A DNA stretch of 64,000 nucleotides from Lysobacter arvi (GTDB lineage Bacteria; Pseudomonadota; Gammaproteobacteria; Xanthomonadales; Xanthomonadaceae), in NCBI GenBank assembly GCA_031216755.1, contig JARUHG010000006.1, forward strand, positions 1-64,000. Reading direction: 5' to 3'. Shown here one piece after another: positions 56,568 to 64,000 of this stretch. A program made the translations under genes and the position numbers. The notes below the pieces were generated by a model. That model saw only the letters and a list, made by a program, of their open reading frames with translations. It searched no databases and was not told where the DNA came from. Position 1 is the first letter of the stretch. Each line of letters begins with the position of its first letter.

Positions 56568-56594
56568 TAACGCCGTTGCCGGGGAGAAGGTCGA

Positions 56595-57572
56595 ATGAGC
56601 CGTCCGCCGTTGCAGGCCCTGATGGGGTTCGTCGCCGCCGCGCGTGCCGGGAATCTCACGCGCGCGGCCGAGTCGATGCATCTGACCGTCAGCGCACTGA
56701 GCCACCAGATCCGCACCATCGAGGAACGCCTCGACCGTCGCCTGTTCGTGCGAGGCGCGCGTGGCGTGAAGCTGACCGAACACGGTCAGGCGCTGTACGA
56801 CCGCATCGCGCCCCATCTGGAAGCCATCGAGCTGGCGCTCGCGCCGCGTCGCGTCCGTCGCGACGATGCACTCGCGGTGACGCTGATGCCGTCGTTTGCG
56901 TCGAGCTGGCTGGTGCCGCGCCTGCCGCGCTTCCTCGCCGCGCATCCGCAACTGGAAATCAGCCTGCAGTCGAACGTCGATCCGATCGACTTCTCGCGCG
57001 AGACGGCCATCGATGCCGGCATCCGCTTCGGTCCGGGCAAGTGGCCGGGCGTGGAAGCGGTGCACCTGTTCGACGACTGGATGACGCCGACGGCGAGCCC
57101 GGCGCTGATCGAACGCCTGGGCCGCCCGACGCTGGCGACCCTCAGCCAGTTTCCGCTGCTCGGCGCGCCGGGCGGGCGCTGGAGCGAGTGGTTCGCGCGC
57201 TTCGGCGGCAAGCCGCCCGAGCGCTTCGTGGCGATCTTCGACGATTCGGAAAACCTGCATCGCGCCGCGGCGGAGGGCATGGGCATCGTGCTGGGGCGGG
57301 TGACGCTCGCGCGCCCGCTGGTCGAAGCCGGGCACCTGGTCGAACTGTTCGACGAACGCCTGAAGACCGAGTTCGCGCATTACCTCGTCTACCCCTCGCG
57401 TTCGCGCGACCACCGCGGCCTGGCGCGCTTCCGCGACTGGCTGCTGGAAGAGGCCGCGATCTACGCGGCCAGCGATGCGATGACGCCGCGACGCACCGGC
57501 CGCACGAAGCGGCCCGCCGAGGTGGCGAAGGCCGGCACGACGCGCGGCAAACGGACCCGTGCCGTCCGTTGA
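56595..57572 (+). CDS. LysR-family transcriptional regulator (GcvA-like)
   Basis: 325 residues. The winged helix-turn-helix (about 6-65) shows LTRAAESMHLTVSALSHQIR and LDRRLFVRGARGVKLTEHG. The substrate-binding domain (about 90-300) has SFASSWLVPRLPRFLAAHPQ and GIVLGRVTLARPLVEAG, the GcvA-like pattern. A basic tail (RRTGRTKRPAEVAKAG) follows. GGAGAAGG precedes the ATG. It probably autoregulates through the palindrome 28 bp upstream and controls the divergent small gene. Confidence 0.9.
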   Translation: MSRPPLQALMGFVAAARAGNLTRAAESMHLTVSALSHQIRTIEERLDRRLFVRGARGVKLTEHGQALYDRIAPHLEAIELALAPRRVRRDDALAVTLMPSFASSWLVPRLPRFLAAHPQLEISLQSNVDPIDFSRETAIDAGIRFGPGKWPGVEAVHLFDDWMTPTASPALIERLGRPTLATLSQFPLLGAPGGRWSEWFARFGGKPPERFVAIFDDSENLHRAAAEGMGIVLGRVTLARPLVEAGHLVELFDERLKTEFAHYLVYPSRSRDHRGLARFRDWLLEEAAIYAASDAMTPRRTGRTKRPAEVAKAGTTRGKRTRAVR

Positions 57573-57652
57573 TGGTGGCCGCCACGGCGTTGGGGGTAGT
57601 CTGGCCGCCCGTTCGCCGGCCCGCCCCGAGCCGGCCCGTCATGGAGACCTGC

Positions 57653-58501
57653 ATGAAACGCCTGCTGCTTGCCGCTCTGGTTCCCGCCCTGCTCGTCGCG
57701 CACGGCGCCGTCCTTGCGCAGTCCGCGACCGCCGCGCCGAAGGCCGCCGCTCCGGCCCAGCCCGACGCCGCCCTGCAGGCGGCCGTCGATGCGCCGACCC
57801 GCGATGCGAAGAACCGCCTGCGCGACCCCTACCGCCATCCGGCGCAGACGCTCGCGTTCTTCGGCGTGAAGCCGACCCACACGGTCGTGGAAATCACCCC
57901 CGGCGGCGGCTGGTACACCGAGATCCTGGCGCCTTACCTCAAGAACGGCGGCCATTACGTCGCGGCGATGTACGACCCGAAGATCCCGAACCAGCCGCAG
58001 TACCGCTACCGCCAGAGCAAGGCGATGGACGAGCGCCTCGCCAACACGGAGGTGTACGGCAAGACGGAAGTGCGCAACTTCGATCCGAAGGCGCCGAACT
58101 TCGGCCCCGCGGGCTCGGCCGATGTCGTGCTGACCTTCCGCAACGCGCACAACTGGGTGGACGACGGCACCGCGGACGCCTACTTCAAGGGGTTCTTCGA
58201 CGTGCTCAAGCCGGGCGGCACGCTGGGCCTGGTCGACCACCGCGCCAAGCCGGGCACCGACCTGGAGAAGATGAAGACCTCCGGTTACCTCACCGAAGCG
58301 CTCGTCGTCGAACTCGCGCAGAAGGCGGGCTTCAAGCTGCAGGCCAGGAGCGAGATCAACGCCAATCCGAAGGACACCGCCGACCACCCCAACGGCGTGT
58401 GGACGCTGCCGCCGAGCAACCAGCACGACGCCGCCGACGACGCGAAGTACAAGGCCATCGGCGAAAGCGACCGCATGACGTTGCGGTTCGTGAAGCCCTG
58501 A
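57653..58501 (+). CDS. Exported class-I methyltransferase-like protein
   Basis: 282 residues from the ATG at 57653 with GGAG 8 bases upstream; ATG at 57641 would add four residues. A Sec signal peptide (LLLAALVPALLVAHGAVLAQ) is followed by an Ala/Pro linker. The Rossmann-like methyltransferase core has motif I VVEITPGGGWYTEILAPYL, then ADVVLTFRNAHNWVDDG and FFDVLKPGGTLGLVDHRA. A periplasmic methyltransferase is odd because SAM is not known to be abundant there. Co-directional with LysR and rluE. Confidence 0.85.
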   Translation: MKRLLLAALVPALLVAHGAVLAQSATAAPKAAAPAQPDAALQAAVDAPTRDAKNRLRDPYRHPAQTLAFFGVKPTHTVVEITPGGGWYTEILAPYLKNGGHYVAAMYDPKIPNQPQYRYRQSKAMDERLANTEVYGKTEVRNFDPKAPNFGPAGSADVVLTFRNAHNWVDDGTADAYFKGFFDVLKPGGTLGLVDHRAKPGTDLEKMKTSGYLTEALVVELAQKAGFKLQARSEINANPKDTADHPNGVWTLPPSNQHDAADDAKYKAIGESDRMTLRFVKP

Positions 58502-58514
58502 ACGAGGAGCGAGG

Positions 58515-58570
58515 ATGGGGAGTGGGAAGTGAGCGAAGCGCCGCTCATTCCCCACTTCTCCTCACCCGCT
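58515..58570. repeat. GA/CT inverted-repeat element D
   Basis: Purine arm (GATGGGGAGTGGGAAGTGAG, from 58514) and pyrimidine arm (CTCATTCCCCACTTCTCC, 58544-58561) are complementary with a few mismatches. It lies between the methyltransferase-like gene and rluE. Confidence 0.65.
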
Positions 58571-58580
58571 CCTGCAACCG

Positions 58581-59114
58581 ATGCTCATCGCCCTCAACAA
58601 ACCCTACGGCGTGCTGTGCCAGTTCACCGACCGCAGCACGCCGCCGCGACGCACGCTTGCGGAGTTCGGGCTGCCGCCGGACGTGTACGCCGCCGGACGG
58701 CTCGACCACGACAGCGAAGGCCTGCTGCTGCTCACCGACGACGGCGCGCTTGCGCACCGGCTGACCGATCCGCGCCACAAGGAACCCAAGACGTACTGGG
58801 TGCAGGTGGAAGGCGAACCCTCCGACGCGCAGCTCGACGCCTTGCGGCGCGGCGTCGTGCTGAACGACGGGCCCACGCGCCCCGCGAAGGCGCAACGGCT
58901 CGACGCGCCGGCGCTGTGGCCGCGCGATCCGCCGGTGCGCTTCCGCAAGACCGTCCCGGACGCGTGGCTGGAGATCACCCTCGGCGAAGGCCGCAACCGG
59001 CAGGTGCGCCGGATGACGGCCGCGGTCGGGTTGCCGACGCTGCGGCTGGTGCGCGTGGCGATCGGTCCGCATCGCCTGGACGGGCTGTCGCCGGGGGAAT
59101 GGCGCAGGCTGTAG
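58581..59114 (+). CDS. rluE: 23S rRNA pseudouridine synthase RluE
   Basis: 177 residues. The RsuA/RluE family signature [16 protein letters not shown] carries the catalytic Asp42. [20 protein letters not shown] and [20 protein letters not shown] complete the core. The N-terminal S4 domain of RsuA/RluB/RluF is missing, which points to RluE (target U2457 of 23S rRNA in E. coli). It acts on rRNA in the cytoplasm. A weak ribosome site; the gene follows the GA/CT element. Confidence 0.9.
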   Translation: MLIALNKPYGVLCQFTDRSTPPRRTLAEFGLPPDVYAAGRLDHDSEGLLLLTDDGALAHRLTDPRHKEPKTYWVQVEGEPSDAQLDALRRGVVLNDGPTRPAKAQRLDAPALWPRDPPVRFRKTVPDAWLEITLGEGRNRQVRRMTAAVGLPTLRLVRVAIGPHRLDGLSPGEWRRL

Positions 59115-59230
59115 GCGCGATGCGCGGCCGCGACGCCTCCAGGCGCAGGATGCCGCGGCGGCCTTGAGCGCGATCAAGCAGCGCGCGATCGGACACGACA
59201 GCATCGCAGCCCCCGCACGACGGACACGCC

Positions 59231-60655
59231 ATGCACTTCCTCGACAACCTGCTGCTCAACACCGACAGCTACAAGGCCAGCCACTGGCTGCAGTACCCGC
59301 CGGGCACGGACGCGACGTTCTTCTACGTCGAATCGCGCGGCGGACTGTACGACCGCACGGTGTTCTTCGGTCTGCAGTCGATCCTGAAGCAGACGCTCGC
59401 ACGCCGTGTCACGCACGAGGACGTCGAACAGGCGCGCGCGCTTTTCGCCTCGCACGGCGAGCCGTTCAACGAAGCCGGCTGGCGCGACATCGTCGAGCGT
59501 TTCGGCGGACGCCTGCCGCTGCGCATCCGTGCGGTGCCCGAGGGCGCCGTGGTGCCCACGCACCAGGCGCTGGTGACGATCGAATCCACCGATCCGCGCG
59601 CGTTCTGGCTTCCTTCGTACCTGGAAACCCTGCTGCTGCGGCTGTGGTACCCGGTGACGGTCGCCACGGTCAGCTGGCATGCGAAACAGACCCTGCGCGG
59701 TTTCCTCGAACGCACCAGCGACGACCCGGACGGGCAGCTGCCGTTCAAGCTGCACGATTTCGGCGCGCGCGGCGTATCGAGCCTGGAATCGGCCGCGATC
59801 GGCGGCCTGGCGCACCTGGTCAACTTCATGGGCACCGACACGGTCTCCGCGCTGCTGGCCGCGCGCGCCTGGTACCACGAGCCGATGGCGGCGTTCTCCA
59901 TTCCCGCCGCCGAGCACAGCACGATCACCGCGTGGGGCCGCGATCGCGAGGTCGACGCGTACCGCAACATGCTGCGGCAATTCGCGAAGCCGGGCGCGAT
60001 CGTCGCGGTCGTGTCGGACAGCTACGACATCTTCCGCGCGGTGTCCGAACACTGGGGCCGCACGCTGCGCGAGGAGGTCATCGCGTCCGGGGCGACGGTG
60101 GTGATCCGGCCCGACTCGGGCGATCCGGTCGCCGTCGTGCACGAATGCCTGCGCCGGCTCGACGAGGCGTTCGGCCACGTCGTCAACGGCAAGGGCTTCC
60201 GCGTGCTCAACCACGTGCGCGTGATCCAGGGCGACGGCGTCACTCCCGACAGCATCCGCGCGATCCTCCAACGCATCACCGAGGCCGGCTACTGCGCCGA
60301 CAACCTCACCTTCGGCATGGGCGGCGGGCTGCTGCAGCGCGTCGATCGGGACACGCAGAAGTTCGCGCTCAAGTGCTCGGCCGCGCGCGTGGACGGCCGC
60401 TGGATCGACGTCTACAAGCAGCCGGTCACCGATCCGGGCAAGGCGAGCAAGCGCGGCCGCATGACGCTGGTCCGCCACGCCGACACCGGCGAGTACCGCA
60501 CCGTGCCGCTGCCGGAAGGCGCGGTGTCGCTTGCCACGGCGGATGCGCCGGGCGGCTACGAGGACGCGCTCGTGACCGTGTGGGAAAACGGCGAACTGCT
60601 GCAGGACTGGACGCTCGCGCAGGTGCGCGACCGTGCGAACGCCGCGCGGCTCTGA
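59231..60655 (+). CDS. nadV: Nicotinamide phosphoribosyltransferase (NAMPT/NadV-type)
   Basis: 474 residues. NAMPT hallmarks: LLNTDSYKASHWLQYPPGTD at the start, HDFGARGVSSLESA, NFMGTDTVSALLAARAWYHE and the catalytic-His segment AAFSIPAAEHSTITAWGRD, then VIRPDSGDPVAVV and LTFGMGGGLLQRVDRDTQKFAL. It makes NMN from nicotinamide and PRPP, salvaging NAD without deamidation. Many proteobacteria lack it. No nadM-type adenylyltransferase gene is adjacent, so the next step must come from elsewhere. Convergent with the GMC oxidoreductase gene. Confidence 0.93.
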   Translation: MHFLDNLLLNTDSYKASHWLQYPPGTDATFFYVESRGGLYDRTVFFGLQSILKQTLARRVTHEDVEQARALFASHGEPFNEAGWRDIVERFGGRLPLRIRAVPEGAVVPTHQALVTIESTDPRAFWLPSYLETLLLRLWYPVTVATVSWHAKQTLRGFLERTSDDPDGQLPFKLHDFGARGVSSLESAAIGGLAHLVNFMGTDTVSALLAARAWYHEPMAAFSIPAAEHSTITAWGRDREVDAYRNMLRQFAKPGAIVAVVSDSYDIFRAVSEHWGRTLREEVIASGATVVIRPDSGDPVAVVHECLRRLDEAFGHVVNGKGFRVLNHVRVIQGDGVTPDSIRAILQRITEAGYCADNLTFGMGGGLLQRVDRDTQKFALKCSAARVDGRWIDVYKQPVTDPGKASKRGRMTLVRHADTGEYRTVPLPEGAVSLATADAPGGYEDALVTVWENGELLQDWTLAQVRDRANAARL

Positions 60656-60705
60656 CCCACGCGGCAGGGGTGCTTGGCGCCGATGATCCGTCCCAGGGCG
60701 ATGAC

Positions 60706-60727
60706 GCGCCTGCATATGGACAGGCGC
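60706..60727. other. Hairpin between convergent nadV and GMC oxidoreductase
   Basis: GCGCCTG (60706-60712) and CAGGCGC (60721-60727) form a 7-bp perfect stem in the 91-bp spacer. There is no U-tract; possible weak terminator. Confidence 0.35.
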
Positions 60728-60746
60728 ACCGACCCGCGATTCGCGA

Positions 60747-62396
60747 CTACCCGCCGGCCCCGATCACCATCTCCATCGTGCGTTCCGCCAGCGCGGTGAT
60801 GGTCAGCGACGGATTCACCGTGCCGGTGCTGCCCGGCACCATCGCGCCGTCGACCACGTACAGACCGCTATAGCCGTTGACCATGCCGTAATCGTCCGTC
60901 GCCTCGCCGAGCACGACCCCGCCCAGCGGATGCGCGGTGAAATCCGCCTTGATGTCCGGCACGAGCAGCGGCACGCCCGCCGGGACGCCGTTGCACCTGG
61001 CGATACGGTTGTGCACCGCGCGAAGCGCGGCCACGGTGCGATCGTTTCCGTTCTTCGGCCAATCCAGCACGACGTCATCACGACCGGCGTCGTAGTGGAA
61101 GCTCGCCCGTGTCGGGTCCAGCACCATGCCCAGCGATCCCAGCAGGCCGATGTTGAGCGCCACGCCGGGCGCGTACCAGTTTTCCAGCGTGACCGGGAGG
61201 CTGCCGGATTCGTCGAGAATGCGCGATGCGCACGGCGACGCCTGCGTGACACCCTCCGATGGCGCGAACGACCGCACCAACGCCGCATCTCCATTCGTGC
61301 CCCAGCCTTGTCCGATCGCGGCGCTCAGACGCGGAAGCGTCCCGGTGGCCTTCGCGCGCACCAGCAGTTCGGTCGTCCCGATGGAGCCGGCGCCGAGGAA
61401 CAGCTTGTCGCACGTCATCGTCTGCCGGCGCATGACGCGGCCGGTCGGCTCGACGATGTCCACCGTCAGCGCGAATCGACCGCTCCTGTCCTGCGCGATC
61501 GCGCGCACGACGTGCGAATGGTGGATCGACACCTTGCCGGTCGCCACCGCCTGCGGCAGGTAGTTGTACGTCAGGTCGTACTTGGCGCCGTTGGAATTGC
61601 CGAAGTTGCTTTCGCCGATGATCGCCGACCTGCGCGACTGGCCACTCAGTTCGCGACGCACGACGTTCCAGTCGAAGATCGAATCGATCCGCTGCGGCGT
61701 GTAGCCCGCCTTCCGCGCCTGGTTGTCCCACGCGCGCGAATGTCCGAACGGCCCGCTGCGATAGACATCGTCCGGCATCGGCGAGGCGCGCAGCATCCTG
61801 CGGGCGCGGGGATAGTAGACGGCATGCATCTCGTCATAGCTGACGCGGCCTTTGAACACGGCGTCGAAGAAGCGGCGTTCGGGTTCGATCAGCACGCCGG
61901 TGAACACCACCGAGCCGCCACCGACCGCGCTGCCGCGCCAGACCTGCATGTGCCGGTATTCGGTGATGTCGAGGACGCCGCCGAAGCTATCGGTCAGCAC
62001 CGGCAAGCCGCTGAAGCCGGTGAAGCTGCGCCGGTGCCACAGTGCGCGGCCGTCGGGACAGACTTCGGGCGAGAAGATCTGGCGTCTTGGATCGCGCGGC
62101 CAGGGCAGGCCGCGTTCGAGAACGACGGTGCGAACCCCTGCTTGGCCAAGCCTCAGCGCCGCGACGGCACCGCCGAAGCCGCTGCCGATCACGATGGCGG
62201 GCACGTGCGAGGGTGCGGTGGGGGCGGGCACGAAGATCTCGGGCACCAGGCGCTGGTATCTGGAAACGGCGAGGCGGTCGAGCAGCGTGGTATTCGCCGC
62301 GTCGTCCGGTAACGCTTTGGCTGCCGCATTGCCGAACGTGCCAGCGGCAGCGACAGCAGTGGCGGCGAGAAGGAATTCGCGTCTGGAAATGCTCAT
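60747..62396 (-). CDS. Tat-exported GMC oxidoreductase (cholesterol-oxidase-like)
   Basis: 549 residues from the ATG at 62396. A twin-arginine signal SISRREFLLAATAVAAAG is clear. FAD-binding motif VIGSGFGGAVAALRLGQAG, then SAVGGGSVVFTGVLIEPERR. The C-terminal active-site half has HPLGGVVLGEATDDYG and VVDGAMVPGSTGTVNPSLTI, the GMC signature with catalytic His. Related to cholesterol/sterol oxidases and FAD-dependent alcohol dehydrogenases; the substrate is not certain. It folds with FAD in the cytoplasm and is exported by Tat. Confidence 0.92.
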   Translation of the reverse strand: MSISRREFLLAATAVAAAGTFGNAAAKALPDDAANTTLLDRLAVSRYQRLVPEIFVPAPTAPSHVPAIVIGSGFGGAVAALRLGQAGVRTVVLERGLPWPRDPRRQIFSPEVCPDGRALWHRRSFTGFSGLPVLTDSFGGVLDITEYRHMQVWRGSAVGGGSVVFTGVLIEPERRFFDAVFKGRVSYDEMHAVYYPRARRMLRASPMPDDVYRSGPFGHSRAWDNQARKAGYTPQRIDSIFDWNVVRRELSGQSRRSAIIGESNFGNSNGAKYDLTYNYLPQAVATGKVSIHHSHVVRAIAQDRSGRFALTVDIVEPTGRVMRRQTMTCDKLFLGAGSIGTTELLVRAKATGTLPRLSAAIGQGWGTNGDAALVRSFAPSEGVTQASPCASRILDESGSLPVTLENWYAPGVALNIGLLGSLGMVLDPTRASFHYDAGRDDVVLDWPKNGNDRTVAALRAVHNRIARCNGVPAGVPLLVPDIKADFTAHPLGGVVLGEATDDYGMVNGYSGLYVVDGAMVPGSTGTVNPSLTITALAERTMEMVIGAGG

Positions 62397-62549
62397 GTCG
62401 TCCTGATCCCGTTCGATGGAATGACATCGCGTCCACGAGTGGGGCGATGTCGTCCATCGATTTGTATCGGCTGATCCGGCGACAGGCTTCGGGATCCTTC
62501 TGAGCGCACGCAGGAAAAATTCGCCGCGACCCATGTCAGGGGCGCGGTC

Positions 62550-63515
62550 TCACCGGCTCTCGCCTGGCGAGGACGGCGACGCGACCGGCACCGAGTTCGC
62601 GCCCGGCCGGGTGAGCAGCAGCACGCCGCCGAGCACGACAGCGGTGCCGAGCAGTTGCACGAGGGTGATCGGCTCGCCGAGCAGCCACGCGCCCAGGAAC
62701 ACCAGCGACACCGGCCCCAGCACCGACATCTGCGCGGCCGTTCCGGCGCCCAGTCGCGCCACCGCGCCCATCGTCAGGGTGACCGGCAGGAAGGTGCAGA
62801 AAATCGCGTTGATCGCGGCCAGCCCGTACACCGGTGCGGGCAGCTCCAGCAGGTGCGCGGGATCGCGCGCGATGACGTAGTGCGCGAGCGTGGCCGCAGT
62901 GGAGATCGTCATCGCATACGCCACCAGCCGCAGCGAGCCGATGCGCCTGATCAGCTGGCCCGACATCGACAGGTACAGCGCGTAGCTCAGCGCCGCAAGC
63001 AGCACCAGCGCGCTGCCCAGCAGGATGTGCTCGCCCTGCACGCGCAGGTTCTCGACGAACACCAGCGAGACGCCCGCGTAGCTCACCGCCAGCGCCACCC
63101 ATTCCCGCCGCGCCACGCGGCGCTTGAAGGCGAACACGCCGATCAGCAGCACGAAAGTCGGATTGAGGAACAGGATCAGGCGCTCGAGCGAGACGGGCAC
63201 GTACTCCAGGCCCCAGAAGTCCAGCAGGCTCGACAGGTAATAGCCGAGCACGCCGAGGACGACGATCAGGCCGAAATCGCGGCGGGTCATCGGCACGCGG
63301 TCCGGTCGGCGCGTCTCGCGGATGCCCAGCGCGACGAACAGCGGCAGCGACAGCAGCATCCGCAGCGCGAGCACGTCGAGCGAATCGACGCCGTAGCGGT
63401 AGTGGAACTTCGCGAGGATCGCCTTCGCCGAGAAGAGGATCGCGCCCGTGGCGGCCATCGCCAGTCCGATGCGGCGCGCCGCGTGCGCCGGGGCGGTGGT
63501 CGCGGTCGTGTTCAT
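62550..63515 (-). CDS. DMT-superfamily transporter (EamA family)
   Basis: 321 residues. Ten membrane segments in two EamA halves, starting ARRIGLAMAATGAILFSAKA, with LDVLALRMLLSLPLFVALGI and later LGPVSLVFLGAWLLGEPITL, the common EamA closing motif. It is likely an inner-membrane metabolite exporter of unknown substrate. It starts in an ATGA overlap with the aldo/keto reductase stop, so the two genes are coupled. Clearly different in sequence from the DMT gene at 48.6 kb. Confidence 0.9.
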   Translation of the reverse strand: MNTTATTAPAHAARRIGLAMAATGAILFSAKAILAKFHYRYGVDSLDVLALRMLLSLPLFVALGIRETRRPDRVPMTRRDFGLIVVLGVLGYYLSSLLDFWGLEYVPVSLERLILFLNPTFVLLIGVFAFKRRVARREWVALAVSYAGVSLVFVENLRVQGEHILLGSALVLLAALSYALYLSMSGQLIRRIGSLRLVAYAMTISTAATLAHYVIARDPAHLLELPAPVYGLAAINAIFCTFLPVTLTMGAVARLGAGTAAQMSVLGPVSLVFLGAWLLGEPITLVQLLGTAVVLGGVLLLTRPGANSVPVASPSSPGESR

Positions 63516-64000
63516 TCGGCGCTCGCGTCGTCGAGCTGCCTGAGCTGCGCGGCACCCAGCGCCAGGCGCGCGGCCGCGAGCAGCTCGTGCAGCTGTTCGA
63601 CGGACGTGGCGCTGGCGATCGGCGCGGCGACGGTCGGTTGCGCCATCAGCCAGGCCAGCGCGACCTGCGCCGGCGTGGCGCGCAGGTCGGCGGCGACGTC
63701 GTCCAGCGCCTGCACGATGCGCAGTCCGCGCGGATTGAGGTAGCGGCCGATGGCGCCGGCGCGCGCGGCGCTTTTGCCGAGGTCGGCCTCGCCCCGGTAC
63801 TTGCCGGTCAGAAAGCCGCTGGCGAGCGCGTAGTACGGGATCACCGCGATCCCGCGCTCGCGTGCGAGCGGTTGCAGTTCCGCCTCGAACCGGGCGCGGG
63901 CGTACAGGTTGTACTCGGGCTGGAGCGTCTCGAACCGTGGCAGGCCGTCGCGCTCGGCGACATCGAGCGCCTCGCGCAGCCGGGCGGCCGAATAGTTCGA
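63512..64000 (-). CDS. Aldo/keto reductase (5' partial, cut by right edge)
   Basis: The C-terminal 162 residues are in the window; the frame is open to the right end, so the start lies beyond it. It begins SNYSAARLREALDVAERDGL and continues LQPEYNLYARARFEAELQPL, the aldo/keto reductase barrel pattern, and GIAVIPYYALASGFLTGKY. Members reduce aldehydes or ketones with NADPH. It overlaps the DMT transporter start by 4 bp and is co-transcribed with it. Confidence 0.9.
   Translation of the reverse strand, partial: SNYSAARLREALDVAERDGLPRFETLQPEYNLYARARFEAELQPLARERGIAVIPYYALASGFLTGKYRGEADLGKSAARAGAIGRYLNPRGLRIVQALDDVAADLRATPAQVALAWLMAQPTVAAPIASATSVEQLHELLAAARLALGAAQLRQLDDASAE

Overview
This 64-kb window is very GC-rich and densely coding. 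Its gene content points to a gammaproteobacterium of the Lysobacter/Luteimonas/Xanthomonas group (Xanthomonadaceae/Lysobacteraceae). The indicators are Ax21-family outer-membrane proteins, a monomeric NADP isocitrate dehydrogenase, a hemD-hemX-hemY operon, rhodanese-secB-gpsA synteny, and xanthomonad-style intergenic hairpins with CTCTCCC or CTTCTCCC arms. The genus assignment is inference. No rRNA, tRNA, CRISPR array, prophage or transposase gene was seen.

Layout. 1-6.9 kb: three translationally coupled signalling genes. These are a poly-HAMP hybrid histidine kinase (cut by the left edge), a REC-kinase-REC hybrid, and a small kinase-like protein with a degraded ATP-binding domain. 7-12.4 kb: an alpha/beta hydrolase, a 61-residue protein, a GH3 beta-glucosidase with a LacI-type operator, and a quinone reductase/TetR operon with its own palindromic operator. 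12.5-15 kb: glnL-glnG (NtrB/NtrC). 15-20 kb: lipoprotein SodC, a long heptamer repeat array, an acetyltransferase, an I78-type inhibitor lipoprotein, a ribonuclease/barstar pair, a lipoprotein, a zinc-ribbon protein and an MFS efflux pump. 20.3-26.3 kb: gltB-gltD. 26.4-29.5 kb: an unknown protein, thiolase fadI and a small membrane protein. 29.5-30.2 kb: a gene-free block of nested inverted and direct repeats resembling a MITE. 30.2-33.4 kb: hemD-hemX-hemY. 33.4-36.7 kb: a thioesterase, an exported protein, a rhodanese, secB and gpsA. 36.8-39 kb: three tandem Ax21-like proteins. 39.2-42.2 kb: queF, a LysM protein, a lipoprotein, and divergent YchJ and YecA-like SEC-C proteins. 42.5-44.8 kb: icd. 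44.8-48.5 kb: an exported protein, a LytS/LytTR two-component pair and a DUF4344 metalloprotease-like protein. 48.6-51.6 kb: a DMT transporter, an AraC regulator and an SGNH hydrolase. 51.6-56 kb: a TonB-dependent siderophore receptor followed by two small membrane proteins and a PepSY reductase-like protein, with a candidate Fur box. 56.2-60.7 kb: a small protein divergent from a LysR regulator, an exported methyltransferase-like protein, RluE and a NAMPT-type phosphoribosyltransferase. 60.7-64 kb: a Tat-exported GMC oxidoreductase, a second DMT transporter and an aldo/keto reductase cut by the right edge.

How the genes work together. NtrB/NtrC and glutamate synthase are two parts of nitrogen assimilation. 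The siderophore receptor operon and the hem operon concern iron and heme. The rhodanese, SecB and GpsA genes form the conserved secB neighbourhood. Most other genes are independent accessory or housekeeping units. The window also carries two families of intergenic repeats (GA/CT inverted repeats and short CTCTCCC/CTTCTCCC hairpins) scattered between unrelated genes.
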